Below, in pieces: positions 47,224 to 55,786 of a stretch of DNA of 64,000 bases. Under the pieces are notes generated by a model. That model made no database searches. It saw only the letters and a program-made list of their open reading frames with translations, and was not told where the DNA came from. Numbering within the stretch: position 1 is the stretch's first letter; the number at the start of each line of letters is the position of its first letter. Position numbers and translations under genes: made by a program. This DNA comes from Bacillus sp. FJAT-25509 (GTDB lineage: Bacteria > Bacillota > Bacilli > Bacillales > Bacillaceae_G): assembly GCF_001420605.1 (NCBI RefSeq), contig NZ_LJIZ01000026.1:310001-374000 (forward strand), written 5' to 3'.

Positions 47224-47409
47224 CTATTCAGCTGTTTTTAGTATTTTATAATTTTTATGGTTTACGACTGTTAGCGGTTCCATTTCTAAATCTCTGAAGT
47301 TTTCCATTATGGATATGTCAACAATGACAGAATTTTTATTTACTTTTTGTACTCTACCTTTCAATCCCTGTTTAAACTCAATGATATTTCCTGCTTCTGC
47401 AATTTTCAT
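47224..47409 (-). CDS. DUF2187 (YkvS-type) small protein
   Basis: Protein of about 61 aa. ATG 47409 (MKIAEAGNIIEF) is chosen because TTAGGAG lies nine bases ahead; the longer frame has no ribosome site. GNIIEFKQGLKGRVQKVNKNSVIVDISIMENF is a small SH3-like beta barrel typical of DUF2187/YkvS, a family of unknown function. It may bind nucleic acid by analogy with KOW-like barrels, which is only a guess. Confidence 0.8.
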   Translation of the reverse strand: MKIAEAGNIIEFKQGLKGRVQKVNKNSVIVDISIMENFRDLEMEPLTVVNHKNYKILKTAE

Positions 47410-47584
47410 GAGCATATCTCCTAACAAAGTTTTGACTTGACACCTTCTATAATGCATGAAAACGGTTTAAAGGTAAAGAGAAAATTTAAATTTTTTTACA
47501 ATTTTGTCTTTTTTCATAAGAAATTATGTTTAAAAACCTTTTGAAAGGCAAAAATGGTTGTAGCACTTTCAGGAGGTTAGTTTG

Positions 47585-47893
47585 TTGAAAGAATGGTTTG
47601 AAGAGTTTGAAGTAGAAATTTCAAATGAAATTAAAAATTTGGTTAGTAGTAATACTCTTATAGGTGATCCGATTTTATATTTTGAAAAAATTATTTTAGT
47701 ACCATTTTTTGAAATGATTTTAGCGCTAGGTGAAGCACATTCATCATACGAGTTTGCGAGTATCGGAACTGGAGTAGAAGTAATTCCTAAAGCATTCTTA
47801 GTTTTAAAAGATGGAAAAAGTGAAGTAATTTTAGTAAATAATAAAAATATGAATTTAGCTGTTACGGAAAAAATTCTTGATGTAACTATTTAG
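47585..47893 (+). CDS. Hypothetical protein, about 102 aa
   Basis: Not recognised. A CAGGAGG site precedes two tandem TTG codons at 47582 and 47585; I take the second for spacing. The product begins MKEWFEEFEVEISNEI (helical, acidic) and continues PILYFEKIILVPFFEMILALGE, with a C-terminal strand-like part (VEVIPKAFLVLKDGKSEVIL). No signal peptide; the middle hydrophobic stretch is too short for a clear membrane helix. It is followed after 80 bases by another small gene on the same strand. Confidence 0.65.
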   Translation: MKEWFEEFEVEISNEIKNLVSSNTLIGDPILYFEKIILVPFFEMILALGEAHSSYEFASIGTGVEVIPKAFLVLKDGKSEVILVNNKNMNLAVTEKILDVTI

Positions 47894-47973
47894 TTTCCAT
47901 TAAGTACATTCTTTGTTAATGTAAGGTTTGAAGTTTATTTCTTGTGGCGATCAAAATAATAAAGGGTGATAGT

Positions 47974-48168
47974 ATGGAACAAAATGAATTTATCAATTTG
48001 ATTGATCAGCTAGTAAAAGGTGAGATATCAGAAATTAGTGTTACAAAAGATGATTTTTTAACATTTAGACAAATAATTGTTAATCGAGAGGACTTTAAGC
48101 ACTTTCGTGGGATTGCACAGCATGGTGGCCATGCAATTTATACTTACTTAGAAGAAGCTAGAAGTTAA
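47974..48168 (+). CDS. Hypothetical protein, 64 aa
   Basis: Not recognised by name. ATG 47974 (MEQNEFINLIDQLVKG) follows AGGGTGATA. The protein is compact and mixed helix/strand: ISEISVTKDDFLTFRQIIVNREDFKHFRGIAQHGG. Similar short acidic proteins occur in Bacillus genomes without assigned function. A long terminator hairpin follows 46 bases later. Confidence 0.68.
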   Translation: MEQNEFINLIDQLVKGEISEISVTKDDFLTFRQIIVNREDFKHFRGIAQHGGHAIYTYLEEARS

Positions 48169-48213
48169 CAATTTTTGTTAAAATCTAAAGTCAAAATAAT
48201 ATTATTTTAATCG

Positions 48214-48297
48214 AGTACTCATTAAAAGTTTGCGAAAAAAAAAAGTTTTTTTAGCTTTTTTTCTTATTTCGCAAGGTCTTAATGAGTACTTTTTTTG
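48214..48297 (+). terminator. Unusually long terminator hairpin
   Basis: Outer stem AGTACTCATTAA (48214-48225) pairs with TTAATGAGTACT (48279-48290) and is followed by seven T. Inner stem TTTGCGAAA (48229-48237) pairs with TTTCGCAA (48267-48274). The loop is a run of A then T and could extend the hairpin further. Confidence 0.8.
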
Positions 48298-48429
48298 TGA
48301 AAATGTTATGACCTCATTTGACAAAAAAATTGTTTTACACTTTATTGCACTCTTCTCCATAATTTGTTAAATTTCATATATTGTTTTATTTCGAGACATA
48401 TTGTCGAAATGTTTATTTTCTAAATTCAG

Positions 48430-48477
48430 TACCTATATGTTGTGTTTGTTCTAAAAAGGTAATACAATATGTAGGTA
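48430..48477 (+). promoter_or_regulatory. Paired candidate NrdR boxes
   Basis: TACCTATATGTTGTGT (48430-48445) and ATACAATATGTAGGTA (48462-48477) are inverted near copies, with centres 32 bases apart, three helical turns. This is the normal plan for NrdR, the ATP/dATP-sensing repressor of ribonucleotide reductase genes. A TATAAT lies immediately downstream (48478-48483). Confidence 0.6.
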
Positions 48478-48526
48478 TATAATATAAGTATTTTCAATAT
48501 TCTTACATATTAACGAGGGTGATAAT

Positions 48527-48886
48527 ATGGTGATAGTTTACAGTTCAATGACTGGCAATGTTAAGCGATTTGTCAATAAAGTTAGAATGCCGTCAATCCA
48601 AATAAAAGATGGACTAACAATTGAAGTACCGTATATTCTCGTAACCTATACTACAGGATTTGGTAACGTACCTGAAAACGTAAGTACTTTTTTGGAGAGT
48701 AATTCAAAGTATTTAAAAGCAGTCAGTGCAAGTGGTAATAAAAACTGGGGAGATTCTTTTGCAGCAAGTGCAGATAAAATAGCATCAGACTATCAAGTTC
48801 CAGTGTTATCAAAGTTTGAACTGTCAGGGACAAGTCGAGATGTACAATATTTTATTGAGGGAGTGGAAAAGCTTGAGACATATTGA
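48527..48886 (+). CDS. nrdI: Flavodoxin-like NrdI
   Basis: Flavoprotein that supplies the oxidant for building the dimanganese-tyrosyl radical in NrdF. The product is 119 aa. Seen: FMN-phosphate loop YSSMTGNVKRF at residue 4, LVTYTTGFGNVPENVSTFL, and ASGNKNWGDSFAASADKIA. It starts after CGAGGGTGATA, and its 3' end overlaps the nrdE start by 14 bases, as in B. subtilis nrdI-nrdE. Confidence 0.95.
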   Translation: MVIVYSSMTGNVKRFVNKVRMPSIQIKDGLTIEVPYILVTYTTGFGNVPENVSTFLESNSKYLKAVSASGNKNWGDSFAASADKIASDYQVPVLSKFELSGTSRDVQYFIEGVEKLETY

Positions 48887-50000
48887 GCTGAATAATGAAT
48901 TGACGATTAAAAAAGATGGTTTTTTTGATCTCGCAAAAGATAAAGAAGCGCTTCTTTGTTTCTTGAAAGAAGTTGAAGATAAAAAGATTCAGTTTTCTTC
49001 ATTAAAAGAACGCTTAAACTATATGATTCAAGAAAACTACTATTATAATGTTGAGATGGATTACTCCTTTGATGAAATAGAAAAATTATATGAGTTAGTA
49101 TACAATGCAGGATTTACTTTTCAATCATATATGGCCGCATCAAAATTCTTTAAAGATTACGCATTAAAAACAAATGATGGAAAGCATTATTTAGAAGGAT
49201 ATGAGGATCGAATTGCGATCGTTGCACTATATTTAGGAAGAGGCAATATTGAAAAAGCATTGAAATTAGCAAAAATGATGATTCAACAAAACTATCAGCC
49301 AGCTACTCCAACTTTCTTAAATGCTGGAAGAAGTAGAAGAGGCGAATTGGTGTCATGTTTCTTACTAGAAATGGACGATAGTTTAAATTCAATAGGATTT
49401 CAAATTAATACGGCAATGCAACTGTCAAAAATCGGCGGTGGTGTTGCACTGAATTTATCAAAACTTAGAGCACGTGGAGAGCAAATTAAAGAAATTGATA
49501 ACGCTGCAAGTGGTGTTGTTCCTGTTATGAAGCTATTAGAAGATTCATTTTCATATGCTAACCAGCTTGGACAACGTAAAGGTGCTGGTGCAACCTATTT
49601 AAATATTTTCCACTGGGACGTAGTTGAATTTCTTGATACAAAAAAAATCAATGCTGATGAGAAAAGTAGAATTCAATCACTATCAATCGGTTTAATAGTT
49701 CCAAATAAATTCTTTGAATTAGCAGAAAAAAATGAACCATTCTACGTATTCGCACCATATACAGTGTATAAAGAATATGGAATTCATTTAGATGACTTTG
49801 ATATAGATGAAAGATATGAAGAGTTAGTAAATAATGAGCGTATTAAAAAGAAAAAGCTAGACTTAAATGCTCGAGATCTTTTAGTAAAAATTGCTGCGAT
49901 TCAGTTAGAATCTGGTTATCCATATTTGATGTATAAGAGTAATGCTAATCAGCAGCATGCATTGAAGGATATTGGCGAAATTAAAATGTCTAATTTGTGT
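48873..50000 (+). CDS. nrdE: Ribonucleotide reductase class Ib large subunit, exon 1
   Basis: First 376 residues of the catalytic subunit that reduces ribonucleoside diphosphates. The start is TTG 48873 (MRHIELNNELTIKKDG) after GAGGGAGTGG. Seen: LNAGRSRRGELVSCFLLEMDDS with the first redox Cys, KIGGGVALNLSKLRARGE, and the ending KMSNLC, whose Cys376 corresponds by motif to the thiyl-radical Cys (C439 of E. coli NrdA). The coding sequence is broken right after this Cys codon by a group I intron; unspliced mRNA would stop at the UAA that opens the intron. It joins to 50468-51424 for a 694-aa protein. Confidence 0.93.
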
Positions 50001-50467
50001 TAATAGCTAGCACCTTCTAGAAGAAATTCTAGTCGAAAACTCTGTTAAACGGGAGAAGCCTTATAATAGGTAATCTACCGTGCTAAATCTTATCTTAATT
50101 CGTTAATCTAAACTATTTATAGTAAGTGTCTTATAGGTATTAAGTGTTAATTCATTAATCAAAATGTAGCACAATATTTAGGAATGTCTAAAGAAACCCA
50201 ATCAGGAGACAAGGTCGCAATAAATTTCCTACCTATAAGAGACTTTCTGAAAGATTAAGATAAGTAAATGCCTAACGACTATCGAAAGCATAGCTGGATG
50301 AAAAACTCCAGTGAAGAAGCGAGTAGAGTACACTCGAAGCGAGTGGAAAAGCAGAGCACCTTACCAGGTTGAGCTGAAGGTGATGATATAGTCTATCCTG
50401 CATGGTGACATGTAGCAGTTCATAAGAGAACGGGTTAGGTTGTAGCGGGCCTGATTGAATATATGAG
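50001..50467 (+). ncRNA. Group I intron in nrdE (IA2-like, no homing endonuclease)
   Basis: A 467-base insertion. The core is read directly: TTAAACGGGAGAAGCC and ACCGTGCTAAATC (P3 to P6 region), AACGACTAT (50276-50284) pairing with ATATAGTCT (50386-50394) as P7, and CTGCATGGTGACATGTAGC (P9 region), all close to the phage T4 td intron as I remember it. The 5' exon end GUGU (49997-50000) pairs with GCAC (50010-50013), giving the required U-G at the splice site, and the last intron base is G. Removal restores the frame as C-T-EIFQ. There is no long open frame inside. G+C is higher than in the flanking exons. Confidence 0.92.
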
Positions 50468-51424
50468 ACAGAAATTTTTCAACTACAAGAAACATCAGTC
50501 ATCAATAACTATGGTGAAGAAGATGCGATTAAACGTGATGTGAATTGTAATTTAGGATCATTAAATATTGTAAATGTAATGGAAAATAAAGCGATCAGAG
50601 AATCTGTACATGTTGGAATTGAGGCATTAACAGCTGTAACAGATATGACGGAAATAGAGAATGCACCTACAGTTAAAAAGGCAAATGAAGAACTTCATTC
50701 TGTTGGTCTAGGTGCAATGAATTTGCATGGGTTTTTAGCGAAAAATGGAATTTCATATGAAAGTGTTGAAGCTAAAGATTTTGCGAATACTTTCTTTATG
50801 ATGGTAAACTTTTATTCTATTGAAAAAAGTATGCTAATTGCTAAAGAAACTGGTAAAACGTTTAAGGATTTTGAAAAGAGTGAATATGCTAAAGGTACTT
50901 ATTTTGAAAAGTATACTTCAAAATCATTTGAACCTAAAACAGACAAAGTAAAGGAATTATTTAATGGAATCTATATCCCGAATGAATTTGACTGGGTCAC
51001 ATTAAGTAAGCAAGTACAAGCGTATGGATTATATAACAGCTATCGTTTAGCAATCGCACCTACTCAATCAATTAGCTACATTCAAAATGCTACTTCATCG
51101 GTTATGCCGATTGTAAATGTTATAGAGTCTAGAACTTACGCAAATTCAACAACTTATTATCCAATGCCATATTTATCAAAAAATAGTTTCTGGTATTATA
51201 AATCGGCATATGATATTAACCAATTTAAGTTAATTGACTTAATTGCTGAAATTCAGCAGCATGTCGATCAAGGTATTAGTACAATTTTATATGTAAACAG
51301 TGATATCTCAACGCGAGAGCTTGCTAGATACTATATTTATGCTAATAAAAAAGGATTAAAGAGTTTATATTACACACGTACTCGTAAATTGAGTGTAGAA
51401 GAATGCATTAGTTGTTCAGTATAA
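50468..51424 (+). CDS. nrdE: Ribonucleotide reductase class Ib large subunit, exon 2
   Basis: Residues 377-694 of NrdE. It resumes with TEIFQLQETSVINNYG, followed by DVNCNLGSLNIVNVME, which holds the second active-site Cys. Later marks are LGAMNLHGFLAKNGI, RLAIAPTQSISYIQNATSSVMP, and the C-terminal pair in ECISCSV that accepts electrons from NrdH-type redoxin. The first residue is Thr where many NrdE have Ser after SNLC, a mild change set by the splice point. There is no start codon of its own: the GTG at 50540 is internal. Confidence 0.92.
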   Translation, partial: TEIFQLQETSVINNYGEEDAIKRDVNCNLGSLNIVNVMENKAIRESVHVGIEALTAVTDMTEIENAPTVKKANEELHSVGLGAMNLHGFLAKNGISYESVEAKDFANTFFMMVNFYSIEKSMLIAKETGKTFKDFEKSEYAKGTYFEKYTSKSFEPKTDKVKELFNGIYIPNEFDWVTLSKQVQAYGLYNSYRLAIAPTQSISYIQNATSSVMPIVNVIESRTYANSTTYYPMPYLSKNSFWYYKSAYDINQFKLIDLIAEIQQHVDQGISTILYVNSDISTRELARYYIYANKKGLKSLYYTRTRKLSVEECISCSV

Positions 51425-51507
51425 AAAAGTAGTATTAAACTTTAGTATATAAAGAGTTGAATAATCTAAACCTGAATCTAAATAAATTACTTGATGATCT
51501 AAAATGA

Positions 51508-51560
51508 AAAGCTCGAATATAGAATGCTTTATGCATATTGTTCTATATCATCGAGCTTTC
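51508..51560 (+). promoter_or_regulatory. Hairpin between nrdE and nrdF
   Basis: AAAGCTCGA-ATATAGAA pairs with TTCTATAT-TCGAGCTTT around a 17-base loop, followed by CTTTATG rather than a T run. It may be a weak terminator, a processing site or an mRNA stabiliser that sets the NrdE:NrdF ratio. Confidence 0.6.
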
Positions 51561-51583
51561 TTTATGATTAGGGGGAAATATTA

Positions 51584-52552
51584 ATGAAAGCTGTTAACTG
51601 GAATAAAAAAGAGGATGATTTTAGTTTAGTATTTTGGAAGCAAAATCTATCGCAGTTTTGGACTGAAGAAGAAATTGTCGTTTCATCTGATAAAAATACT
51701 TGGAATACATTATCAAAAGAGGAGCAATCGGCATTTAAAAAGGTTTTAGGCGGTCTAACATTATTAGATACTAAGCAAGGCGGAGAAGGTATGCCTTTAA
51801 TCTTAGTTCATCTTAAAAATTTACAAGCTAAAAGTGTACTAGCCTTTATGGGTGCGATGGAAGAAGTACATGCGAAAAGCTATTCGCATATTTTTACAAC
51901 TCTTGCTACTGAAGATGAAATTGAAGATTTGTTTAAATGGGTAGACGAGCATCCAATTTTAACTAAAAAATCGGAATTAATTTCTTCTTATTATTTAAAT
52001 CTATTAAAGCGTGATGTTTCGGATGAAGAGTTGTATATGGCAATGGTTGCAAGTGTATTTTTAGAAAGTTACTTATTTTATAGTGGATTTTTCTACCCGT
52101 TATACTTAGCTGGTCAAGGTAAAATGACTGCTAGTGGAGAGATTATTAATTTAATTTTACGTGATGAAAGTATTCATGGTGTTTTTGTAGGACTATTAGC
52201 GCAACAAATTTATGACCAATTTACTGATGAACAAAAAACTCGACTTTACAATGAAACAATGTCATTATTAGTTCAATTATATGAAATTGAGTTACAATAT
52301 ACAGATGAAATTTATTCTTCAATTGGTTTAGTGGATGAAGTTAATAAGTTTATTCGATATAATGCAAACAAAGCGTTAATGAACTTAGGATTTGATCCTT
52401 ATTTTGATGAAGAAGATATTAATCCAATTGTTTTAAACGGTTTAAAAACGGATACTAAAAATCATGATTTCTTCTCTGTTAAAGGTAATGGGTATGTAAA
52501 AGCAGTTACAGTGGAAAAATTAACAGATGAGGATTTTGTCTTTGAATTTTAA
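51584..52552 (+). CDS. nrdF: Ribonucleotide reductase class Ib small subunit
   Basis: Radical-generating beta subunit, 322 aa, ferritin-like. It holds the dimetal site and the stable tyrosyl radical passed to NrdE. Metal ligands are seen as Asp in LTLLDTKQGGEG, Glu and His in AMEEVHAKSYSHIF, Glu in SVFLESYLFYSGF, and Glu with His in ILRDESIHGVF. The C-terminal VEKLTDEDFVFEF is the tail that docks on NrdE. It starts after GGGGGAAA, 159 bases after nrdE, still part of the operon. Confidence 0.95.
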   Translation: MKAVNWNKKEDDFSLVFWKQNLSQFWTEEEIVVSSDKNTWNTLSKEEQSAFKKVLGGLTLLDTKQGGEGMPLILVHLKNLQAKSVLAFMGAMEEVHAKSYSHIFTTLATEDEIEDLFKWVDEHPILTKKSELISSYYLNLLKRDVSDEELYMAMVASVFLESYLFYSGFFYPLYLAGQGKMTASGEIINLILRDESIHGVFVGLLAQQIYDQFTDEQKTRLYNETMSLLVQLYEIELQYTDEIYSSIGLVDEVNKFIRYNANKALMNLGFDPYFDEEDINPIVLNGLKTDTKNHDFFSVKGNGYVKAVTVEKLTDEDFVFEF

Positions 52553-52570
52553 ATGTAAGGAAGTATGTAA

Positions 52571-53539
52571 ATGAAAGCACTTGTTTTTAGAGAATTTGGT
52601 AAATCAGACGTATTAAAATACGAAGAAATAGCAACACCTAAAATTTCAAACGATGAAGTATTAGTTGAAATGAAAGCTGTAGGGGTTAACTTTGCAGATA
52701 TTTATCGTCGTAAAGGAAATTATCATTTAGCAGGTGAACCTCCATATATTCTAGGTTATGAGGGCTCTGGAATCATTACCGAAGTCGGTTCTGATGTAAA
52801 AGACTATAAAGTAGGAGATCGCGTAGCGTTTGCAGATGTTCCTTTTTCGAATGCAGAGTATGTCGCTGCAAAGGAATCGCATATTGTACCAATACCAGAT
52901 GAAATTAACTTTGAAATTGCTGCGTCTATTATGCTACAAGGGTTAACTGCACATTATTTAATTAATGATAGTTATAAAATAAAAGCAGGTGATGTTGCAC
53001 TTGTTCATGCAGTTGCAGGTGGTGTTGGCCAATTATTGACTCAAATGATTCTTTTAAAAGGTGGAGAGGTAATCGGCTTAACCTCATCACAAGAAAAAAG
53101 AGAAAAAGCTTTATCAATCGGTGCGAAAGAAGTATTTTTATATACTGATAATTGGGTTTCACAAATAAAAGAGTTTACAAAAGAAAAAAATGGTGTAGAT
53201 GTTGTATATGAATCAGTGGGCTCTACAATAATGGATAGCTTTGAAGCAACAAAAGTTCACGGTACAGTTGTATTTTATGGAATGGCTGGAGGGGATCCAG
53301 TTCATATTGATCCAAGAATGTTAATGGATACTTCAAAAACGCTAACTGGTGGAGACTTGTGGAATGTACTAATTTCGAAAGAAGAGAGACTACGTAGAAG
53401 TAGCGAGCTATTTAATTGGATTGCAACGAAACAATTAATCGTACAACAACCTACTGTGTTTCCTTTAAAAGATGGTAAGCTTGCACATGATCTATTAGAA
53501 AGTAGAAAATCAACTGGAAAAATCATATTATCTGTTTAA
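52571..53539 (+). CDS. NADPH:quinone oxidoreductase-like protein
   Basis: Zinc-free medium-chain dehydrogenase/reductase of the quinone oxidoreductase group, 322 aa. Seen: FGKSDVLKYEEIATPKIS, GVNFADIYRRKGNYHL, YEGSGIITEVGSDVKDYKVGDRV, and the nucleotide loop VHAVAGGVGQLLTQ with LTSSQEKREKALSIGA. Zinc ligand Cys residues are lacking, as usual for the group. It begins 18 bases after nrdF with GGAAG upstream, so it can be read through from the nrd operon. A strong terminator follows. Confidence 0.9.
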   Translation: MKALVFREFGKSDVLKYEEIATPKISNDEVLVEMKAVGVNFADIYRRKGNYHLAGEPPYILGYEGSGIITEVGSDVKDYKVGDRVAFADVPFSNAEYVAAKESHIVPIPDEINFEIAASIMLQGLTAHYLINDSYKIKAGDVALVHAVAGGVGQLLTQMILLKGGEVIGLTSSQEKREKALSIGAKEVFLYTDNWVSQIKEFTKEKNGVDVVYESVGSTIMDSFEATKVHGTVVFYGMAGGDPVHIDPRMLMDTSKTLTGGDLWNVLISKEERLRRSSELFNWIATKQLIVQQPTVFPLKDGKLAHDLLESRKSTGKIILSV

Positions 53540-53540
53540 T

Positions 53541-53578
53541 AAAAAAGACCAAAACTTTGATGTTTTGGTCTTTTTTTA
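53541..53578. terminator. Bidirectional terminator
   Basis: AAAAAAGACCAAAAC pairs with GTTTTGGTCTTTTTTT, between converging genes. Confidence 0.93.
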
Positions 53579-53587
53579 TGAAAAAAG

Positions 53588-54811
53588 CTATTTAATTGGT
53601 AATGTAATCGTAAAAGTAGTTCCATTATTACCGCTTATTGCAGAAATGGTCCCGTTATGATTTTGAATCAGTTTTTTAGTTAGAGATAAACCTAGTCCAG
53701 TACCGTCATCTTTAGTTGAGAAAAACGGATCAAATATATATGGTAAATCTGAAGGTGGAATTCCAGATCCATCATCTTTTACTGCAATATAAATAAAATC
53801 TTTATCAATATAAGTTGCAATGATAATTGTAAGCTGACCTTCTTTTTTTGCATCTAGTGCATTATGAAATAAATTTAAAATTACTTGGACAAGTTGGTTT
53901 TTATCAAAGAAAATATGTGCTCCTATTAATTCCTCAGATAGGTAATATTCAATTTTAACATTATTTAAAACGGTCTCGCTAAATAATAGCTGTTTTATGT
54001 GATTTGATAAAAAATCATTAATATTAATTGGCTCTGGTTTATAGTTCGCATTCTTTGTTATCGATAAAAAGTCTGTAATAATTCCATTTGCTCGATCTAA
54101 TTCTGGAATCAATAAATCATTAAACAATTGTTTATACCTAGGTGGAGCTTCTTCTTGCAAGAATTGCAAATAACCTCTAACAGTTGTAAGTGGATTGCGG
54201 ACTTCATGTGCTATACCTGCAGCAATTCTACCTGACAATGCTAGCTTTTCAGAATCTCTTGCCTCGTTTAAATTATGAAAAACACCAATTACTCTTGAAA
54301 TTTCTCCATTTAAATCACGGATGATGCGAGTATTGATAATGCCATAATTAATATTTAAAATTTCCTTATTATAAAATTCTTCGCCTGAATAAAGTGTTTG
54401 TAATAAACAAATTTCTTTATCCTCTATTTTTAATAATTCTCTAATATGTCGTCCGATTAATTCGCATTTAGTAATTTTAAAATCAATCGCAACTTGCTGA
54501 TTGTATAGCGTAATGATACCATCTTTATCTATAAATAATATATGGTGCGGTAATGCATCGTAGATCGATTGCAAAGTTCTTCTACTATTAGATAAAAAGT
54601 TAGAAAATTTAGTATGTAATGGAATTGTATCATTATTTGTATGATATAAAGTTGTATTTCTAGTTAAATGATTCGAATTAGATAATTCACGAGTTTCATT
54701 TGAAAATATAGATTCGGAAGTTATTGTATTTAAAATTGTTTCATACGATTTTACTTTTTCTTCTAGTTCGGTAATTTTATTTTTTAGTTCTTGTACTGTC
54801 CCGTTAATCAT
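53588..54811 (-). CDS. PAS-containing sensor histidine kinase, sporulation-kinase type
   Basis: Soluble orphan kinase, 407 aa, that probably feeds the Spo0 phosphorelay. Order: N-terminal coiled coil (about 5-30), a linker, a PAS domain (about 82-185, from IYDALPHHILFIDKDGIITLYN), HisKA with the phosphorylated His202 in GRIAAGIAHEVRNPLTTVRG, and an ATPase domain with NLFHNALDAKKEG (N box), DDGSGIP (G1) and GTGLGLSLTKKLI (G2). There is no membrane helix and no response regulator gene beside it. This resembles Bacillus KinA/KinE-type kinases; the signal is unknown. Confidence 0.9.
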   Translation of the reverse strand: MINGTVQELKNKITELEEKVKSYETILNTITSESIFSNETRELSNSNHLTRNTTLYHTNNDTIPLHTKFSNFLSNSRRTLQSIYDALPHHILFIDKDGIITLYNQQVAIDFKITKCELIGRHIRELLKIEDKEICLLQTLYSGEEFYNKEILNINYGIINTRIIRDLNGEISRVIGVFHNLNEARDSEKLALSGRIAAGIAHEVRNPLTTVRGYLQFLQEEAPPRYKQLFNDLLIPELDRANGIITDFLSITKNANYKPEPININDFLSNHIKQLLFSETVLNNVKIEYYLSEELIGAHIFFDKNQLVQVILNLFHNALDAKKEGQLTIIIATYIDKDFIYIAVKDDGSGIPPSDLPYIFDPFFSTKDDGTGLGLSLTKKLIQNHNGTISAISGNNGTTFTITLPIK

Positions 54812-54937
54812 TTACACTATACTCCAATTTCTACTAAAATAAGATTATACTGTAGTCATTATATCAAACTAATTCGTTTATTTTAATGAAAATTAGAAAT
54901 AATTAATTAGTAATGAAAGAACTAATGGGAGAGAAGT

Positions 54938-55786
54938 ATGGAAATTAAAATTGGAGTTACTGGGTGGGGCGATCATGATAGTTTATACCCTGATCGGATT
55001 CACTCTTCAAAAAAATTGAGACAATATTGTATGCATTTTCCAATTGTTGAAATTGATTCTTCCTATTATAGTATTATGCCACAATCAAACTATCAAAAAT
55101 GGGTAAATCAAACAACTGCTGACTTTTCATTTATCGTTAAAGCATATGGTGGAATTACTGGCCATTCAAGGCAAAATTATTCGAAAGAGGAGCAAATTTT
55201 ACTGTTGACGCCATTTTTGGAATCTATTCAGCCTTTAATTGAAGCGAATAAGTTAAAAGGGATCTTATTTCAGTTTCCACCATGGTTTAATTGTAAAAAA
55301 GAAAATGTTGAAATATTAAGAACCTTGAAAAGTAAACTTAAAGGACTTCCTGCAATTTTAGAATTTCGAAATCAGACTTGGTTTTATCCGAGTTTTTATG
55401 ATCAAACTTTGAAGTTTATGGAGGATGAAGGATGGATTCATTCAATTTGTGATGAGCCACAAGCAGGTAATGGTAGCATACCAATCGTGTTACATCCGAC
55501 AAATCCGAAATTAACTTTAATCCGGTTCCATGGTCGAAATATATATGGATGGAATCACAATGGACAAGATAATTGGCGTGAAGTACGTTATTTATACCGA
55601 TATAATGAAGAGGAATTATACGAATGGGTAGAAAGAATTGAGCAGTTATCAAAAAACACAAAAGAAATTTGTATACTGTTTAATAATAATTCTGGTGGAG
55701 ATGCAGCGGATAATGCAAAACAATTAATGAAGCTGCTAGGTATTGAATTTGGACCATCTTCTACCGAGCAGCTTGAATTATTTTAA
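54938..55786 (+). CDS. DUF72 family protein
   Basis: TIM-barrel protein of the DUF72 (YecE-like) family, 282 aa, function unknown. Seen: IKIGVTGWGDHDSLYP at the start, HFPIVEIDSSYYSIMP, FSFIVKAYGGITGH, LEFRNQTWF and ICILFNNNSGGDAADNAKQLMKLLG, all characteristic. It starts after GGGAGAG. Its stop overlaps the stop of the convergent bdbC-like gene by four bases. Confidence 0.9.
   Translation: MEIKIGVTGWGDHDSLYPDRIHSSKKLRQYCMHFPIVEIDSSYYSIMPQSNYQKWVNQTTADFSFIVKAYGGITGHSRQNYSKEEQILLLTPFLESIQPLIEANKLKGILFQFPPWFNCKKENVEILRTLKSKLKGLPAILEFRNQTWFYPSFYDQTLKFMEDEGWIHSICDEPQAGNGSIPIVLHPTNPKLTLIRFHGRNIYGWNHNGQDNWREVRYLYRYNEEELYEWVERIEQLSKNTKEICILFNNNSGGDAADNAKQLMKLLGIEFGPSSTEQLELF

Noticed and set aside
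50001-50468. Frameshift or pseudogene explanation for the nrdE break
   Set aside because: Both halves are intact and end and resume at adjacent residues of one conserved motif, and the insert has a full group I core. The alternative splice point 50001/50468 would give Ser but ends the intron in A and loses the U-G pair.
50540-51424. Separate gene starting at GTG 50540
   Set aside because: The codon is inside a conserved NrdE motif (DVNCNLGSLN) with no ribosome site. It is exon 2 of nrdE, continuing upstream to 50468.
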